This document shows positions 1 to 6,136 of a stretch of 6,849 nt of DNA, piece by piece. The stretch is from an uncultured Eubacteriales bacterium (GTDB taxonomy: Bacteria > Bacillota > Clostridia > Peptostreptococcales > Anaerovoracaceae), in assembly GCA_900542245.1 (NCBI GenBank), contig UQMQ01000123.1, forward strand, positions 1 to 6,849, read 5' to 3'. Both the position numbers and the translations under genes were made by a program. The stretch's first letter is position 1, and each line of letters opens with the position of its first letter. The notes below the pieces were generated by a model. It did not search any database. It was not told where the DNA came from and saw nothing but the letters and a program-made list of their open reading frames with translations.

Positions 1-1905
1 TACGTTACCCTGTGCATCCTTGATGACTACGCCGCACTGGAATTTGTACTTTGTACCCTTCTTTAAGGAAGCCTTGCTGTAAGTGATGTAGTTTCTGCTC
101 TTTTCCTTCGGTCCCTTGAAGGAAGTAGCCTTTGCAGACTTCTGATAGAACTTGTAGCTGATAGTGTAGTCGTTACCGCACTCTGCTACGATGTCTTTGT
201 AAGTTTCAGCGTCGAATCTAGCATTGACTCTGATCTTGTTGTTGCCAAGCGCCTTAGTGGTTACTTTCAGCGTAGCGTTGTTCAGGTAAGCCTGCAGCTT
301 CTTGGTGTCTTTTACGTCATAAGCAGCGTCTGCACCCTGGTTGTGCTCTGCAGCAAGGATCAGCGCTTCTTCTTCTGCTGCTTTGGTATAAAGGAGACCG
401 CTGGCTGTCTTGTTAAGATCTGCATAGCCATAGTTGGACACTAAAGCGTCATAAGCAGCTCTCCGAGCCTTTACTGCGCCAACATTCTTTTCGCTTGCAT
501 CGAAGTAGTACTTCTGGGTAGTGCCTTCTACACTTCCCTTTGTAACTTCCTCAAATTTATCCAATGCGTTAAATGCCTTTACGTCTGCCTTTAAGAAATG
601 TTCATAAGCATTTTTCACTTTGTTGAAGTCCCACGCATAGTTTGCAGCATCTACAGGATCGGCTTTGGTTGATACATAATCCCAAGTATCAGTGTAAGCA
701 TCTTCTAAAGCCATAACCTTCTTGTACAATGCAATCACAGTCGCTTTGTCAGCATCGGTTAATTTCTTAACTTCCGGAACAACAGATACTTCTGAGTAGT
801 ACTGGTCGAAGTAATTCACAGCTAAGCCCTTGTTTTTATCGCCCTTAATTGCAGCTTTGAATGCAGTGTCTTTTAAGAAAGAGTCATTAAAACCTTTGTA
901 AGTTTTCTGGAAGTCATTGATTTTCTTTACTAAAGTATCAATTCCCTCTGCTTCAGACAAGCCGAGACCTCTTCTAGTGTTTTCATCGGCTTTGTCTACA
1001 TATTTGTCGATTTCAAGCTGGATTGCATCACCGGCTTTTTCGAAGGTGTCTTTGTAACCGTTATTTGCAACAACTAATGCAGTGGAAAATGCTTTTGTAC
1101 CTGTTGTGAAATCAGTAGCTACACGATAATTATTATCCATGAACCAGTCAACAACAGCAGCCGCTTTCGTTTTTCCAGCTCTGTCAGCCGCAAAGAGTGT
1201 CTGCAAGTTAGTTGTGCCATCAACTTTAAGTGTACTTACATCCGTAGTCCCGGCAACAATTTTATCGAAATCACCGGTACTGCCATTAGTCAAGCGAACG
1301 TATCCTGGCAGATATAAATCGTCATCACCAGCACGTTCTGCTTTTTTTGTAAGATCAATGGTCGCATCTCCAGCAGTAGCGCCGCCCACAGCCTTTTGTA
1401 CTGTTGCAATACCAGCTTCGGTAGCTTTGACGGCAACAGGTGCAGTGGTTACATCATCTTTTGCAGCAACAGCAAGCGCTCTTACCAATGCCTGAGTCGG
1501 AAGAGATACTAATTTCTTGTCGCTGGTTACTTTTTCAGTAAGCTTTATGCCATCCCAAGTACCAACTTTGTCTTCCAGATCAGCTTTCAGCTTGGCAGCA
1601 TCCTTTGCTGTCTTTACAGTTTTCAAAGCCTCGATATAAGCTTCGATGGCAGCAACTGCCGCAGCTTTTTCCGGAGCATAGAATGTACCTTCTTTTTTCG
1701 CATACCTTAATTCTGCTTTTGCAGTAGAAGTAAGCTCTGCTCTGTAAGCCTCTGTGATGCCTTCAGCACCTTTTGCTGCAGTATTGCCTGCTTCTACATA
1801 GTTGAGAGCAGCATTGTAGTCTGCGCCTTCCGTTAAATACTTGCTAGTAGCTTCGCCTGTCCAGGAGACAGTCGCGAATGCACTGCCAAAGCTGAAGGTG
1901 AACAT
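1..1905 (-). CDS. Large exported surface-protein gene, 3' end cut by window edge; probably a silent cassette
   Basis: The frame is open for 635 codons from the ATG at 1905 to base 1 without a stop, so the C-terminus lies outside the window. Residues 1-11 (MFTFSFGSAFA) look like the hydrophobic half and AxA-type cleavage site of a signal peptide, followed by TVSWTGE. The rest is rich in Ala, Lys, Thr and Asp with predicted-helical stretches, has only two cysteines (both near the visible end), and shows no SLH motif or LPXTG in the visible part. Residues about 535-635 look like a beta-rich domain (YKFYQKSAK, NYITYSKASLKKGTKY), reminiscent from memory of C-terminal domains of clostridial surface proteins. 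There is no Shine-Dalgarno sequence before the ATG. The codons just upstream read Lys-stop-Arg-His-Arg-Phe-Ala-Val, so the basic start of the signal peptide is cut off by a TAA. I infer a cassette expressed only after recombination. It could instead be a 5'-truncated pseudogene. An S-layer or adhesin role is a guess. Confidence 0.72.
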   Translation of the reverse strand, partial: MFTFSFGSAFATVSWTGEATSKYLTEGADYNAALNYVEAGNTAAKGAEGITEAYRAELTSTAKAELRYAKKEGTFYAPEKAAAVAAIEAYIEALKTVKTAKDAAKLKADLEDKVGTWDGIKLTEKVTSDKKLVSLPTQALVRALAVAAKDDVTTAPVAVKATEAGIATVQKAVGGATAGDATIDLTKKAERAGDDDLYLPGYVRLTNGSTGDFDKIVAGTTDVSTLKVDGTTNLQTLFAADRAGKTKAAAVVDWFMDNNYRVATDFTTGTKAFSTALVVANNGYKDTFEKAGDAIQLEIDKYVDKADENTRRGLGLSEAEGIDTLVKKINDFQKTYKGFNDSFLKDTAFKAAIKGDKNKGLAVNYFDQYYSEVSVVPEVKKLTDADKATVIALYKKVMALEDAYTDTWDYVSTKADPVDAANYAWDFNKVKNAYEHFLKADVKAFNALDKFEEVTKGSVEGTTQKYYFDASEKNVGAVKARRAAYDALVSNYGYADLNKTASGLLYTKAAEEEALILAAEHNQGADAAYDVKDTKKLQAYLNNATLKVTTKALGNNKIRVNARFDAETYKDIVAECGNDYTISYKFYQKSAKATSFKGPKEKSRNYITYSKASLKKGTKYKFQCGVVIKDAQGNV

Positions 1906-2044
1906 AACAGCGAATCGATGCCGTTATTTGGACCAAAAAAGCGTCAAAAAACGCAGGTAAATCAAGGGCGGAATGGGTTTAAAATCCGTGTATTTTCTGT
2001 TAATTCCTGCGTAGTTTTAAGCGATTGTGTATTTTTTTCCGCGG
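1898..2044 (-). repeat. Left copy of 147-bp inverted repeat
   Basis: Its reverse complement aligns without gaps to 6703-6849 at 135 of 147 positions. Eleven of the 12 differences are transitions. The 45 bp at 1898-1942 are identical to 6805-6849, and most mismatches cluster at 1943-1990. The repeat spans the last nine sense codons and stop of the AlbA_2 gene, the spacer, and the first codons of the surface-protein frame. Both copies keep 7-bp arms ACGCAGG (1951-1957) and CCTGCGT (2006-2012), which may act as a weak terminator for the AlbA_2 gene. The left boundary is set only by the end of the right copy at the window edge, so the true repeat may reach further into the surface gene. Confidence 0.95.
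1904..1927 (-). other. Candidate site-specific recombination core in left repeat
   Basis: Read on the minus strand, the site is ATAACGGC, an 8-bp spacer ATCGATTC, then GCTGTTAT. The two arms are inverted copies at 7 of 8 positions. This is the arm-spacer-arm layout of tyrosine-recombinase (Xer-like) crossover sites. It covers the junction between the interrupted signal-peptide codons and the first ATG of the surface-protein frame. The dyad is seen directly; the recombination role is inferred. Confidence 0.45.
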
Positions 2045-3267
2045 CCATTGCCGAGCCCTTTGACGTAATTTTCCTCTATCAGATGCGTGAGAAGCCGCAG
2101 GGTTTTTGCTTTGCTGTATCCTGCCTTGTGTGCCAACTCGCTGCTTGCAAGCGGGGTGCCTGCCTGCAAAATTTGCAGAAGTGCTTCCTCATCGGCACTG
2201 ATATTGTAACCGGCTGTGAGTACAGGCAGTGTTACGCAGATCGCTTTTTCTGAGACTGTAAACTGCGGTTTCTTTTTTGATGCTTCATAGGCTTGTAAGA
2301 TGCGCCTGATCCCTGTGCCAAACATTTCAATGTAACGCATGCGAAAAAACACATTGCCCAAAATCGGATTTCTCAGGTTTGAGATCTCGCCGTTTAAGTA
2401 TTCGGCGGCAGTCAGGCCGGAAGGCAAGCCTCCCGGTGAGGTGATTTCGATTTTATCCGAAAACATGGCAACTCTTACATTGCTGCCTATGTCCCAATCG
2501 CGATGTACTAGGGCATTTGCAATTGCTTCTCGAAATGCGTCTTCCGGTATCAGCATGACCCGCTTTCGCTCAATACCGGAAATTTCTTCGTATTGGTAGT
2601 ATCTGCGATACATCTCCACGGCTGCATCATATTGCTTTAAAACAGACTCCCCCTTGACAGTTTCGCGATCCATAATTTCATTGATAGACTTGCCAAAGCG
2701 GGCAATGTCGATACCATAAAAATCATTTTTGTCAGCAAAAATTGCGGCTGCATTGTTGTATTTTCCTTGTGCAGTAAAAAAGCCAAGCGTTCGCAGAATA
2801 TCGTCAGTCAAATTTTCGATCCGGAGGGTTTGCGAAAGTTTTTCCTGCAGTATATGAAATTGAAGATTTTCTCTGTGGCAATCTAATTCTTCAAAGTATA
2901 GGTGGCTTCCTTCCAGCACCAACTGCCGGAGCTCGTTTTGGTCAACCTCGATCGTGGCGGTATCGCTGCGGCGATAGGCCTTGCCCTTGTAAAGATACGG
3001 TGTATGCGGGCCTTTGGAAACGACTAAGTGTATGGTTTCATCCTTTGCGATCTGCAGCGTAAAGTTCGGTTTCGGAGAAATGCTGTCATTAATTCTATTT
3101 TCGATGTCCAAACAGCTCTGCACCGGATCTGCAACACCGCAAACATCTCCGTGATCCGTGATGCCGAATACAATTTCACCATCATTAAAATTTGCAAATG
3201 CACTGACGGTTTTTAAAAAGGTATTTGTAATTTCAGATTTAAACTCCAGAAATTTATTTTCTTTCAT
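2017..3267 (-). CDS. Schlafen/AlbA_2-type ATP-binding transcriptional regulator
   Basis: The protein has 416 residues. An N-terminal AlbA_2 (formerly AAA_4) domain is seen at about 1-115: FLEFKSE near the start, then FANFNDGEIVFGI and YLYKGKAYRRSDT. A GHKL-type HATPase domain follows at about 240-345, with the N-box EAIANALVHRDW (247-258), a glycine box SPGGLPSG (277-284), RNPILGN (299-305) and MFGTGIRRI (315-323). Residues about 355-416 form a winged helix ending in GRGKKYTIA. This order is typical of the broad family of AlbA_2 putative transcriptional regulators; what they control is mostly unknown. The start is the ATG at 3267 because GGAGG sits six bases upstream; a GTG six codons earlier overlaps that RBS. 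The last nine codons lie in the left inverted repeat. A palindromic promoter region lies just upstream, so self-regulation is plausible but not shown. The gene runs toward the surface-protein gene in the same direction. Confidence 0.88.
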   Translation of the reverse strand: MKENKFLEFKSEITNTFLKTVSAFANFNDGEIVFGITDHGDVCGVADPVQSCLDIENRINDSISPKPNFTLQIAKDETIHLVVSKGPHTPYLYKGKAYRRSDTATIEVDQNELRQLVLEGSHLYFEELDCHRENLQFHILQEKLSQTLRIENLTDDILRTLGFFTAQGKYNNAAAIFADKNDFYGIDIARFGKSINEIMDRETVKGESVLKQYDAAVEMYRRYYQYEEISGIERKRVMLIPEDAFREAIANALVHRDWDIGSNVRVAMFSDKIEITSPGGLPSGLTAAEYLNGEISNLRNPILGNVFFRMRYIEMFGTGIRRILQAYEASKKKPQFTVSEKAICVTLPVLTAGYNISADEEALLQILQAGTPLASSELAHKAGYSKAKTLRLLTHLIEENYVKGLGNGRGKKYTIA

Positions 3268-3273
3268 AGATAA

Positions 3274-3278
3274 CCTCC
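3274..3278 (-). promoter_or_regulatory. Ribosome-binding site of the AlbA_2 gene
   Basis: GGAGG on the minus strand, six bases before the ATG at 3267. It fixes the start, since the upstream in-frame GTG at 3285 would lie 5' of the RBS. Confidence 0.85.
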
Positions 3279-3302
3279 GCGACACGCTTTGTGTATATTG
3301 TT

Positions 3303-3331
3303 ATCGTATCATATGCACATCGAAAATGCAA
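3303..3331 (-). promoter_or_regulatory. Probable promoter of the AlbA_2 gene
   Basis: On the minus strand TTGCAT (3331-3326) and TACGAT (3308-3303) are separated by 17 bases. The match to the sigma-A consensus is moderate (3/6 and 4/6) but the spacing is ideal. The -35 box lies inside the left arm of the inverted repeat at 3316-3374, so a protein bound there would compete with RNA polymerase. Confidence 0.5.
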
Positions 3332-3374
3332 CGTAAAAAAATGCGCATCATTTTACGTTGCATTTTCTGATGTG
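3316..3374. repeat. 23-bp inverted repeat, likely operator
   Basis: The left arm 3316-3338 and right arm 3351-3374 are exact inverted copies except for one extra base in the right arm (t at 3368). The core AAAATGCAACGTAAAA is mirrored as TTTTACGTTGCATTTT. The 12-base centre contains the small palindrome ATGCGCAT (3341-3348). There is no GC-rich stem with a T-run, so it is not a classical terminator. Its overlap with the promoter favours an operator; a miniature transposon end is the alternative. Confidence 0.75.
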
Positions 3375-3393
3375 TGCTTTAGCGGCAAATAAC

Positions 3394-3412
3394 CCCTTGG
3401 TTCAACCAAGGG
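3394..3412. repeat. Perfect 9-bp hairpin palindrome
   Basis: CCCTTGGTT, centre C, AACCAAGGG: two perfect 9-base arms around one base. On the minus strand the stop codon of the small ORF 3402-3434 sits at the hairpin tip. No strong T-run follows on either strand, so terminator function is weak. Such hairpins also occur at IS200/IS605 ends and in leader attenuators; the sequence does not decide between these. Confidence 0.7.
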
Positions 3413-3434
3413 TAGGTAAAAAACTTTCGTACAT
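3402..3434 (-). CDS. Possible 10-residue leader peptide
   Basis: GGAGG (3447-3443) lies eight bases before ATG, followed by MYESFLPTLG and TGA. The RBS is as good as those of the real genes nearby, which is the reason for listing it. It lies on the same strand as the AlbA_2 gene and ends inside the palindrome 3394-3412, as in attenuator leaders. Another reading is the decayed start of a small holin-like toxin ORF (those often begin with a Tyr-Glu motif). No promoter for it is obvious. A chance ORF is quite possible. Confidence 0.25.
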   Translation of the reverse strand: MYESFLPTLG

Positions 3435-3582
3435 GAATAAAACCTCCGTGTTACAATGATGATGATTTGGCGACCGCATCACGTAGAGTAGCAGGAGGTG
3501 TCTTTCCGACTGCCTGCGCTGAGATACAGCTGCACTTTATTCGGAATAATATAAAGTATGATTGATTTTGTTCTTCTTTTGA
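3435..3582. ncRNA. Non-coding region with possible structured RNA
   Basis: There is no convincing gene here. The part at about 3470-3540 is noticeably GC-richer than the AT-rich flank and can fold on either strand: GCAGG ... GTC TTTCC GAC ... CCTGC at about 3490-3517, with ACCTCC (3442-3447) complementary to GGAGGT (3494-3499). It precedes the small ORF on the minus strand, so it could be a 5' leader. It could also be an antisense RNA of a decayed type I toxin system. No known RNA family was recognised with certainty. Confidence 0.2.
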
Positions 3583-3611
3583 TTGATATTATTCTTTCAG
3601 ACTGGTATAAT
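3583..3611 (+). promoter_or_regulatory. Strong sigma-A promoter of the AAA-ATPase/nuclease gene
   Basis: TTGATA (3583-3588), 17-base spacer, TATAAT (3606-3611), with TGG just before the -10 box giving an extended -10. It lies 36 bases before the ATG at 3648, leaving a short leader with the RBS. This is the best promoter match in the window. Confidence 0.85.
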
Positions 3612-3634
3612 ACTTCTTAACAAGCAAGTTCATT

Positions 3635-3640
3635 GGAGGA
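3635..3640 (+). promoter_or_regulatory. Ribosome-binding site of the AAA-ATPase/nuclease gene
   Basis: GGAGGA, seven bases before the ATG at 3648. It excludes the upstream in-frame TTG at 3633, which overlaps it. Confidence 0.85.
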
Positions 3641-3647
3641 TACGGCT

Positions 3648-5495
3648 ATGGATGAAATGATATATGTTAAAGAGGCTGCGATGCGGTGGCATTTGACTGC
3701 ACGCAGGGTCAGCGAAATGTGCAAGAACGGGCAGATTGCCGGGGTCAAAAAGCAAGGCCGCAGCTGGCTCATTCCGGCCGATACGCCTAGGCCACAGGAT
3801 CATCGCGTGAAATCCGGCGCATACAAAAAACAAAATCGAAAGCCGGGACTTTCTCTGCCGATCGGTATTTCTGACTATCGCCTGGCGCAAGAATATTACT
3901 ATGTGGACAAGACGCTGATGATCAAAGATTTTCTGGATGAGCGCCCGATGGTTTCTCTTTTTACCCGGCCGCGTCGTTTCGGCAAAACCCTCAATATGGA
4001 TATGCTGCGCACTTTTTTTGAAAAAACTGCAGAGGATACGTCAGTTTACTTCCAAGATAAAAAAATCTGGGCGTGCGGAGAAAAGTATCGAGCCTTTCAA
4101 GGTAAATATCCGGTCATTTTCATCAGCTTTAAGGACGTGAAAAAAGAAAGCTGGGCCGAGACGTACCGCAGCATTTCTGAGAACATTACCTTGGAATTCA
4201 AGCGGCATGCCGAGCTGAATGATCCGCAGAAGAATGCTGACTATCTCTACTACCTGCGTGTTGTCGATGGTACAGCCGATCGGAACGATCTGGAAATTTC
4301 GCTGCAGATGCTTTCCAAGATGCTCCACGAATTTTACGGCACAGCGCCGATCATCATTATCGATGAGTACGACACACCGATCCAGCAGGGCCATCTGCGA
4401 GGCTTTTATGATGAGGTCATCCTCTTTGTCCGCAATCTTTTTTCGGGCGGGCTGAAGGATAACAAGCATCTCAGCTTTGGTTTTCTGACCGGCATCCTCA
4501 GAGTAGCCAAAGAAAGTATATTCAGCGGGCTGAACAATCTGACCATCAACTCTATCCTAGACGATAAATATAGCCAATATTTTGGCTTTACTGCCGACGA
4601 AGTGCGTGAAATGGCCCGCTATTACCACGCTGAGGAGAAGATGGAGGAAATTGCGGCTTGGTATGACGGTTACTGCTTTGGCAAGACAGAAATTTTTAAT
4701 CCATGGTCGGTGATCAACTATTTTCGCAATGACTGCCGTCCCGGCGCGTACTGGCAGTCGACCGGCAGCAATGAGATCATCGGAGAAGTCTTGACCGAGG
4801 CTGGGGAAGAGATCTACGACAGGCTGCAGCGGCTATTGCAGGGAGAATCCTTCGTGACCTATATTGACACCAGCGTCATATATCCGCAGATCCGAAGCAA
4901 TCCGTCCTCCGTCTACAGCTTCCTGCTGATCGCAGGGTATTTGAAAGCCTTGGATACAGGACTATCTGTCACTGGGGATTTTATGTGCGAGGTCGCACTT
5001 CCGAATCGCGAGATACGGCTGATCTACAACAAGGAAATTTTACAAAAGTTCAGCCAAATTATCTCTGCTGCAGCGTCGATTTCCATACAGGAAGCGCTTT
5101 ATACCGGAAACGTCTCGTCATTAAAGACAGAACTGCACAAGCTGCTCAGGGAGTCTGTCAGCTATTACGATACCGCCGGAGAAAATTTTTATCATGGTTT
5201 GGTTCTGGGTCTGTGCGCTGCAATGAGTGACCGTTACTACGTGACTTCCAATCGTGAATCCGGATACGGACGCTATGACATTCAGCTCATGCCAAAAGAG
5301 AATGATTTCCCCGGTATTCTGATAGAACTGAAAGCGATGAAACACTGCGATCACTTAAAGAGCCTGGCAGCAGAGGCCCTGCAGCAGATCAAGGAGCAAA
5401 GCTATACCGCTGAAATGCAGGCGAAAGGAATCACAAACATTTGCAAGTACGGCGTGGCCTTTAGCGGCAAAGATGTGGAGATCTGCATGGAATAG
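3648..5495 (+). CDS. HTH - AAA-ATPase-like - PD-(D/E)XK nuclease-family fusion protein
   Basis: The protein has 615 residues in three parts. Residues 1-53 are a MerR/excisionase-like helix-turn-helix (YVKEAAMRWHL, ARRVSEMCKNGQI, GRSWLIPADTPRP). Residues about 68-350 are the AAA-ATPase-like domain that usually begins with LPIGI.DY: YYVDKT, then FTRPRRFGKT with Walker A G112-K113-T114, and the Walker B strand IIIIDEYD (D239, E240). Residues about 500-600 are the PD-(D/E)XK domain (DUF1703/PDDEXK_9 type): GYGRYD with D544 and ELK with E560 and K562. All expected ATPase and nuclease residues are present, so activity is plausible. Family members are common, often multi-copy, in Firmicutes and Bacteroidetes, with no settled function; defence or mobile-element links are suspected. 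Many relatives begin directly at the LPIGI motif, so the HTH looks like an added DNA-targeting or self-regulating module. It has its own promoter, and the next gene lies 338 bases downstream, so it is probably a single transcription unit. Confidence 0.88.
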   Translation: MDEMIYVKEAAMRWHLTARRVSEMCKNGQIAGVKKQGRSWLIPADTPRPQDHRVKSGAYKKQNRKPGLSLPIGISDYRLAQEYYYVDKTLMIKDFLDERPMVSLFTRPRRFGKTLNMDMLRTFFEKTAEDTSVYFQDKKIWACGEKYRAFQGKYPVIFISFKDVKKESWAETYRSISENITLEFKRHAELNDPQKNADYLYYLRVVDGTADRNDLEISLQMLSKMLHEFYGTAPIIIIDEYDTPIQQGHLRGFYDEVILFVRNLFSGGLKDNKHLSFGFLTGILRVAKESIFSGLNNLTINSILDDKYSQYFGFTADEVREMARYYHAEEKMEEIAAWYDGYCFGKTEIFNPWSVINYFRNDCRPGAYWQSTGSNEIIGEVLTEAGEEIYDRLQRLLQGESFVTYIDTSVIYPQIRSNPSSVYSFLLIAGYLKALDTGLSVTGDFMCEVALPNREIRLIYNKEILQKFSQIISAAASISIQEALYTGNVSSLKTELHKLLRESVSYYDTAGENFYHGLVLGLCAAMSDRYYVTSNRESGYGRYDIQLMPKENDFPGILIELKAMKHCDHLKSLAAEALQQIKEQSYTAEMQAKGITNICKYGVAFSGKDVEICME

Positions 5496-5654
5496 CATGC
5501 GTGGTCTGTGCATCGGCTGGGGATTCCTACCTCCCGAAGCTGAAACTTCCCCATGAGCAAGAGCCCGATCGGCAGATATGGACGGATGCACCGAGAGGCT
5601 TTGAAAGTCAGTGACCGGATGCCTTGGGTTAGAGCCAGGAACAGATCCACGAGC
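5496..5654 (-). other. Gene-free stretch, possible tnpB/omega-RNA remnant
   Basis: No intact gene is seen. Read on the minus strand, 5517-5550 can fold with stem GGGGA/TCCCC around AAGTTTCAGCTTCGG..., and one frame reads REVGIPS, which resembles the short C-terminal tail and RNA-coding end of IS200/IS605 TnpB genes. No zinc-finger or RuvC motifs remain. The similarity is from memory and weak; an ordinary intergenic hairpin is just as possible. Confidence 0.2.
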
Positions 5655-5718
5655 TTTCTAACAAAATATTTGGTGCTGATCATATGCTCATTAGATGCAG
5701 CAAATATTTTGATAGAAA
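5655..5718. repeat. AT-rich inverted repeat upstream of mntA
   Basis: The left arm (5655-5678) and right arm (5698-5718) share TTTCTA, CAAAATATTTG and GCTG with their inverted copies, interrupted by one mismatch and a small bulge, around a 19-base centre. It could be a transcription block between the nuclease gene and the TA pair, an operator, or one end of a lost mobile element. Confidence 0.6.
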
Positions 5719-5745
5719 AAAATCCGCTTTCTGTGTTGGAATATA

Positions 5746-5772
5746 TTTACACAGTCATTCGCATAGTAAAAT
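5746..5772 (+). promoter_or_regulatory. Weak candidate promoter for mntA-hepT
   Basis: TTTACA (5746-5751) and TAAAAT (5767-5772) each match the consensus at 5/6 positions, but the 15-base spacing is short. No better promoter is visible between 5496 and 5834. Confidence 0.25.
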
Positions 5773-5820
5773 TGCCGATAGCCTGTCGCAAAGCAGACGG
5801 CATTGCAATGTGAAAACAGT

Positions 5821-5825
5821 GGAGG
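5821..5825 (+). promoter_or_regulatory. Ribosome-binding site of mntA
   Basis: GGAGG, eight bases before the ATG at 5834. It shows that the longer open frame beginning at 5684 is not the real start. Confidence 0.85.
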
Positions 5826-5833
5826 TTTTGCGT

Positions 5834-6136
5834 ATGCGCGGAAAATATACGATTGATGAAATCAGGAATATCGTAACGCCGATCGCACAGCAATACGGTG
5901 TTGACTCCTTATATTTGTTTGGTTCGTACGCTAAGGGGATTGCCAATGAAAAAAGCGACGTCGATGTACACGTTGATAAAGGTAAAATCCGCACGTTGTT
6001 TGCGCTCACCGGTTTTCGCCTTGCATTGGAGGATGCATTGAAACTGCCGGTTGATTTGATCACAAGCGATATTTCGGACAAAGAATTTTTAAAGGGTATT
6101 GCGGATGAGGAGGTGCTGCTTTATCGAAAAGCGTGA
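5834..6136 (+). CDS. mntA: MntA-type minimal nucleotidyltransferase antitoxin
   Basis: A 100-residue MNT-domain protein. The nucleotidyltransferase signature GSX10DXD is complete: G30-S31, then D42-V43-D44, in LFGSYAKGIANEKSDVDV. A third acidic residue, D74 in LPVDLIT, fits the metal-binding triad. In characterised MntA-HepT systems, the antitoxin transfers AMP to a tyrosine of the HEPN toxin HepT and so silences it. Size, motif and the overlapping HEPN-like gene behind it fit that role well. The enzyme itself shows no lesion, so it may still be active even if its partner is not (see the next gene). Acting on another target is an alternative. The start is set by GGAGG at 5821-5825. Confidence 0.9.
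   Translation: MRGKYTIDEIRNIVTPIAQQYGVDSLYLFGSYAKGIANEKSDVDVHVDKGKIRTLFALTGFRLALEDALKLPVDLITSDISDKEFLKGIADEEVLLYRKA
6091..6114 (+). promoter_or_regulatory. Two overlapping candidate ribosome-binding sites for hepT
   Basis: AAAGGG (6091-6096) lies eight bases before ATG 6105. The stronger GAGGAGGT (6107-6114) is followed nine bases later not by a start codon but by ATC (6123). With ATG there, the protein would begin MEKRDYIILLK, as expected for HepT. This suggests the original start was lost and translation, if any, now begins at 6105. Confidence 0.45.

Noticed and set aside
1139..1495. Plus-strand ORF of 118 codons within the surface-protein gene
   Set aside because: It is the antisense shadow of a long, Ala/Thr-rich open frame on the minus strand and has no RBS or recognisable domain.
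1918..2253. Plus-strand ORF of 111 codons across the left repeat
   Set aside because: It lies antisense to the AlbA_2 gene's winged-helix codons, has no RBS, and its sequence resembles no protein I know.
4041..4469. Minus-strand ORF of 142 codons opposite the ATPase domain
   Set aside because: The plus frame carries complete Walker motifs; the minus frame is a shadow without RBS.
5355..5683. Overlapping minus-strand ORFs at the 3' end of the nuclease gene
   Set aside because: They are partly antisense to the PD-(D/E)XK coding region and lack RBS and domains. Only the short TnpB-like tail at about 5517-5550 is kept, as a weak remark.
5684..5833. N-terminal extension of mntA beginning MLIRCSKYF
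   Set aside because: No RBS precedes 5684, the extension covers the inverted repeat and candidate promoter, and the ATG at 5834 has a proper RBS and the family-typical start.
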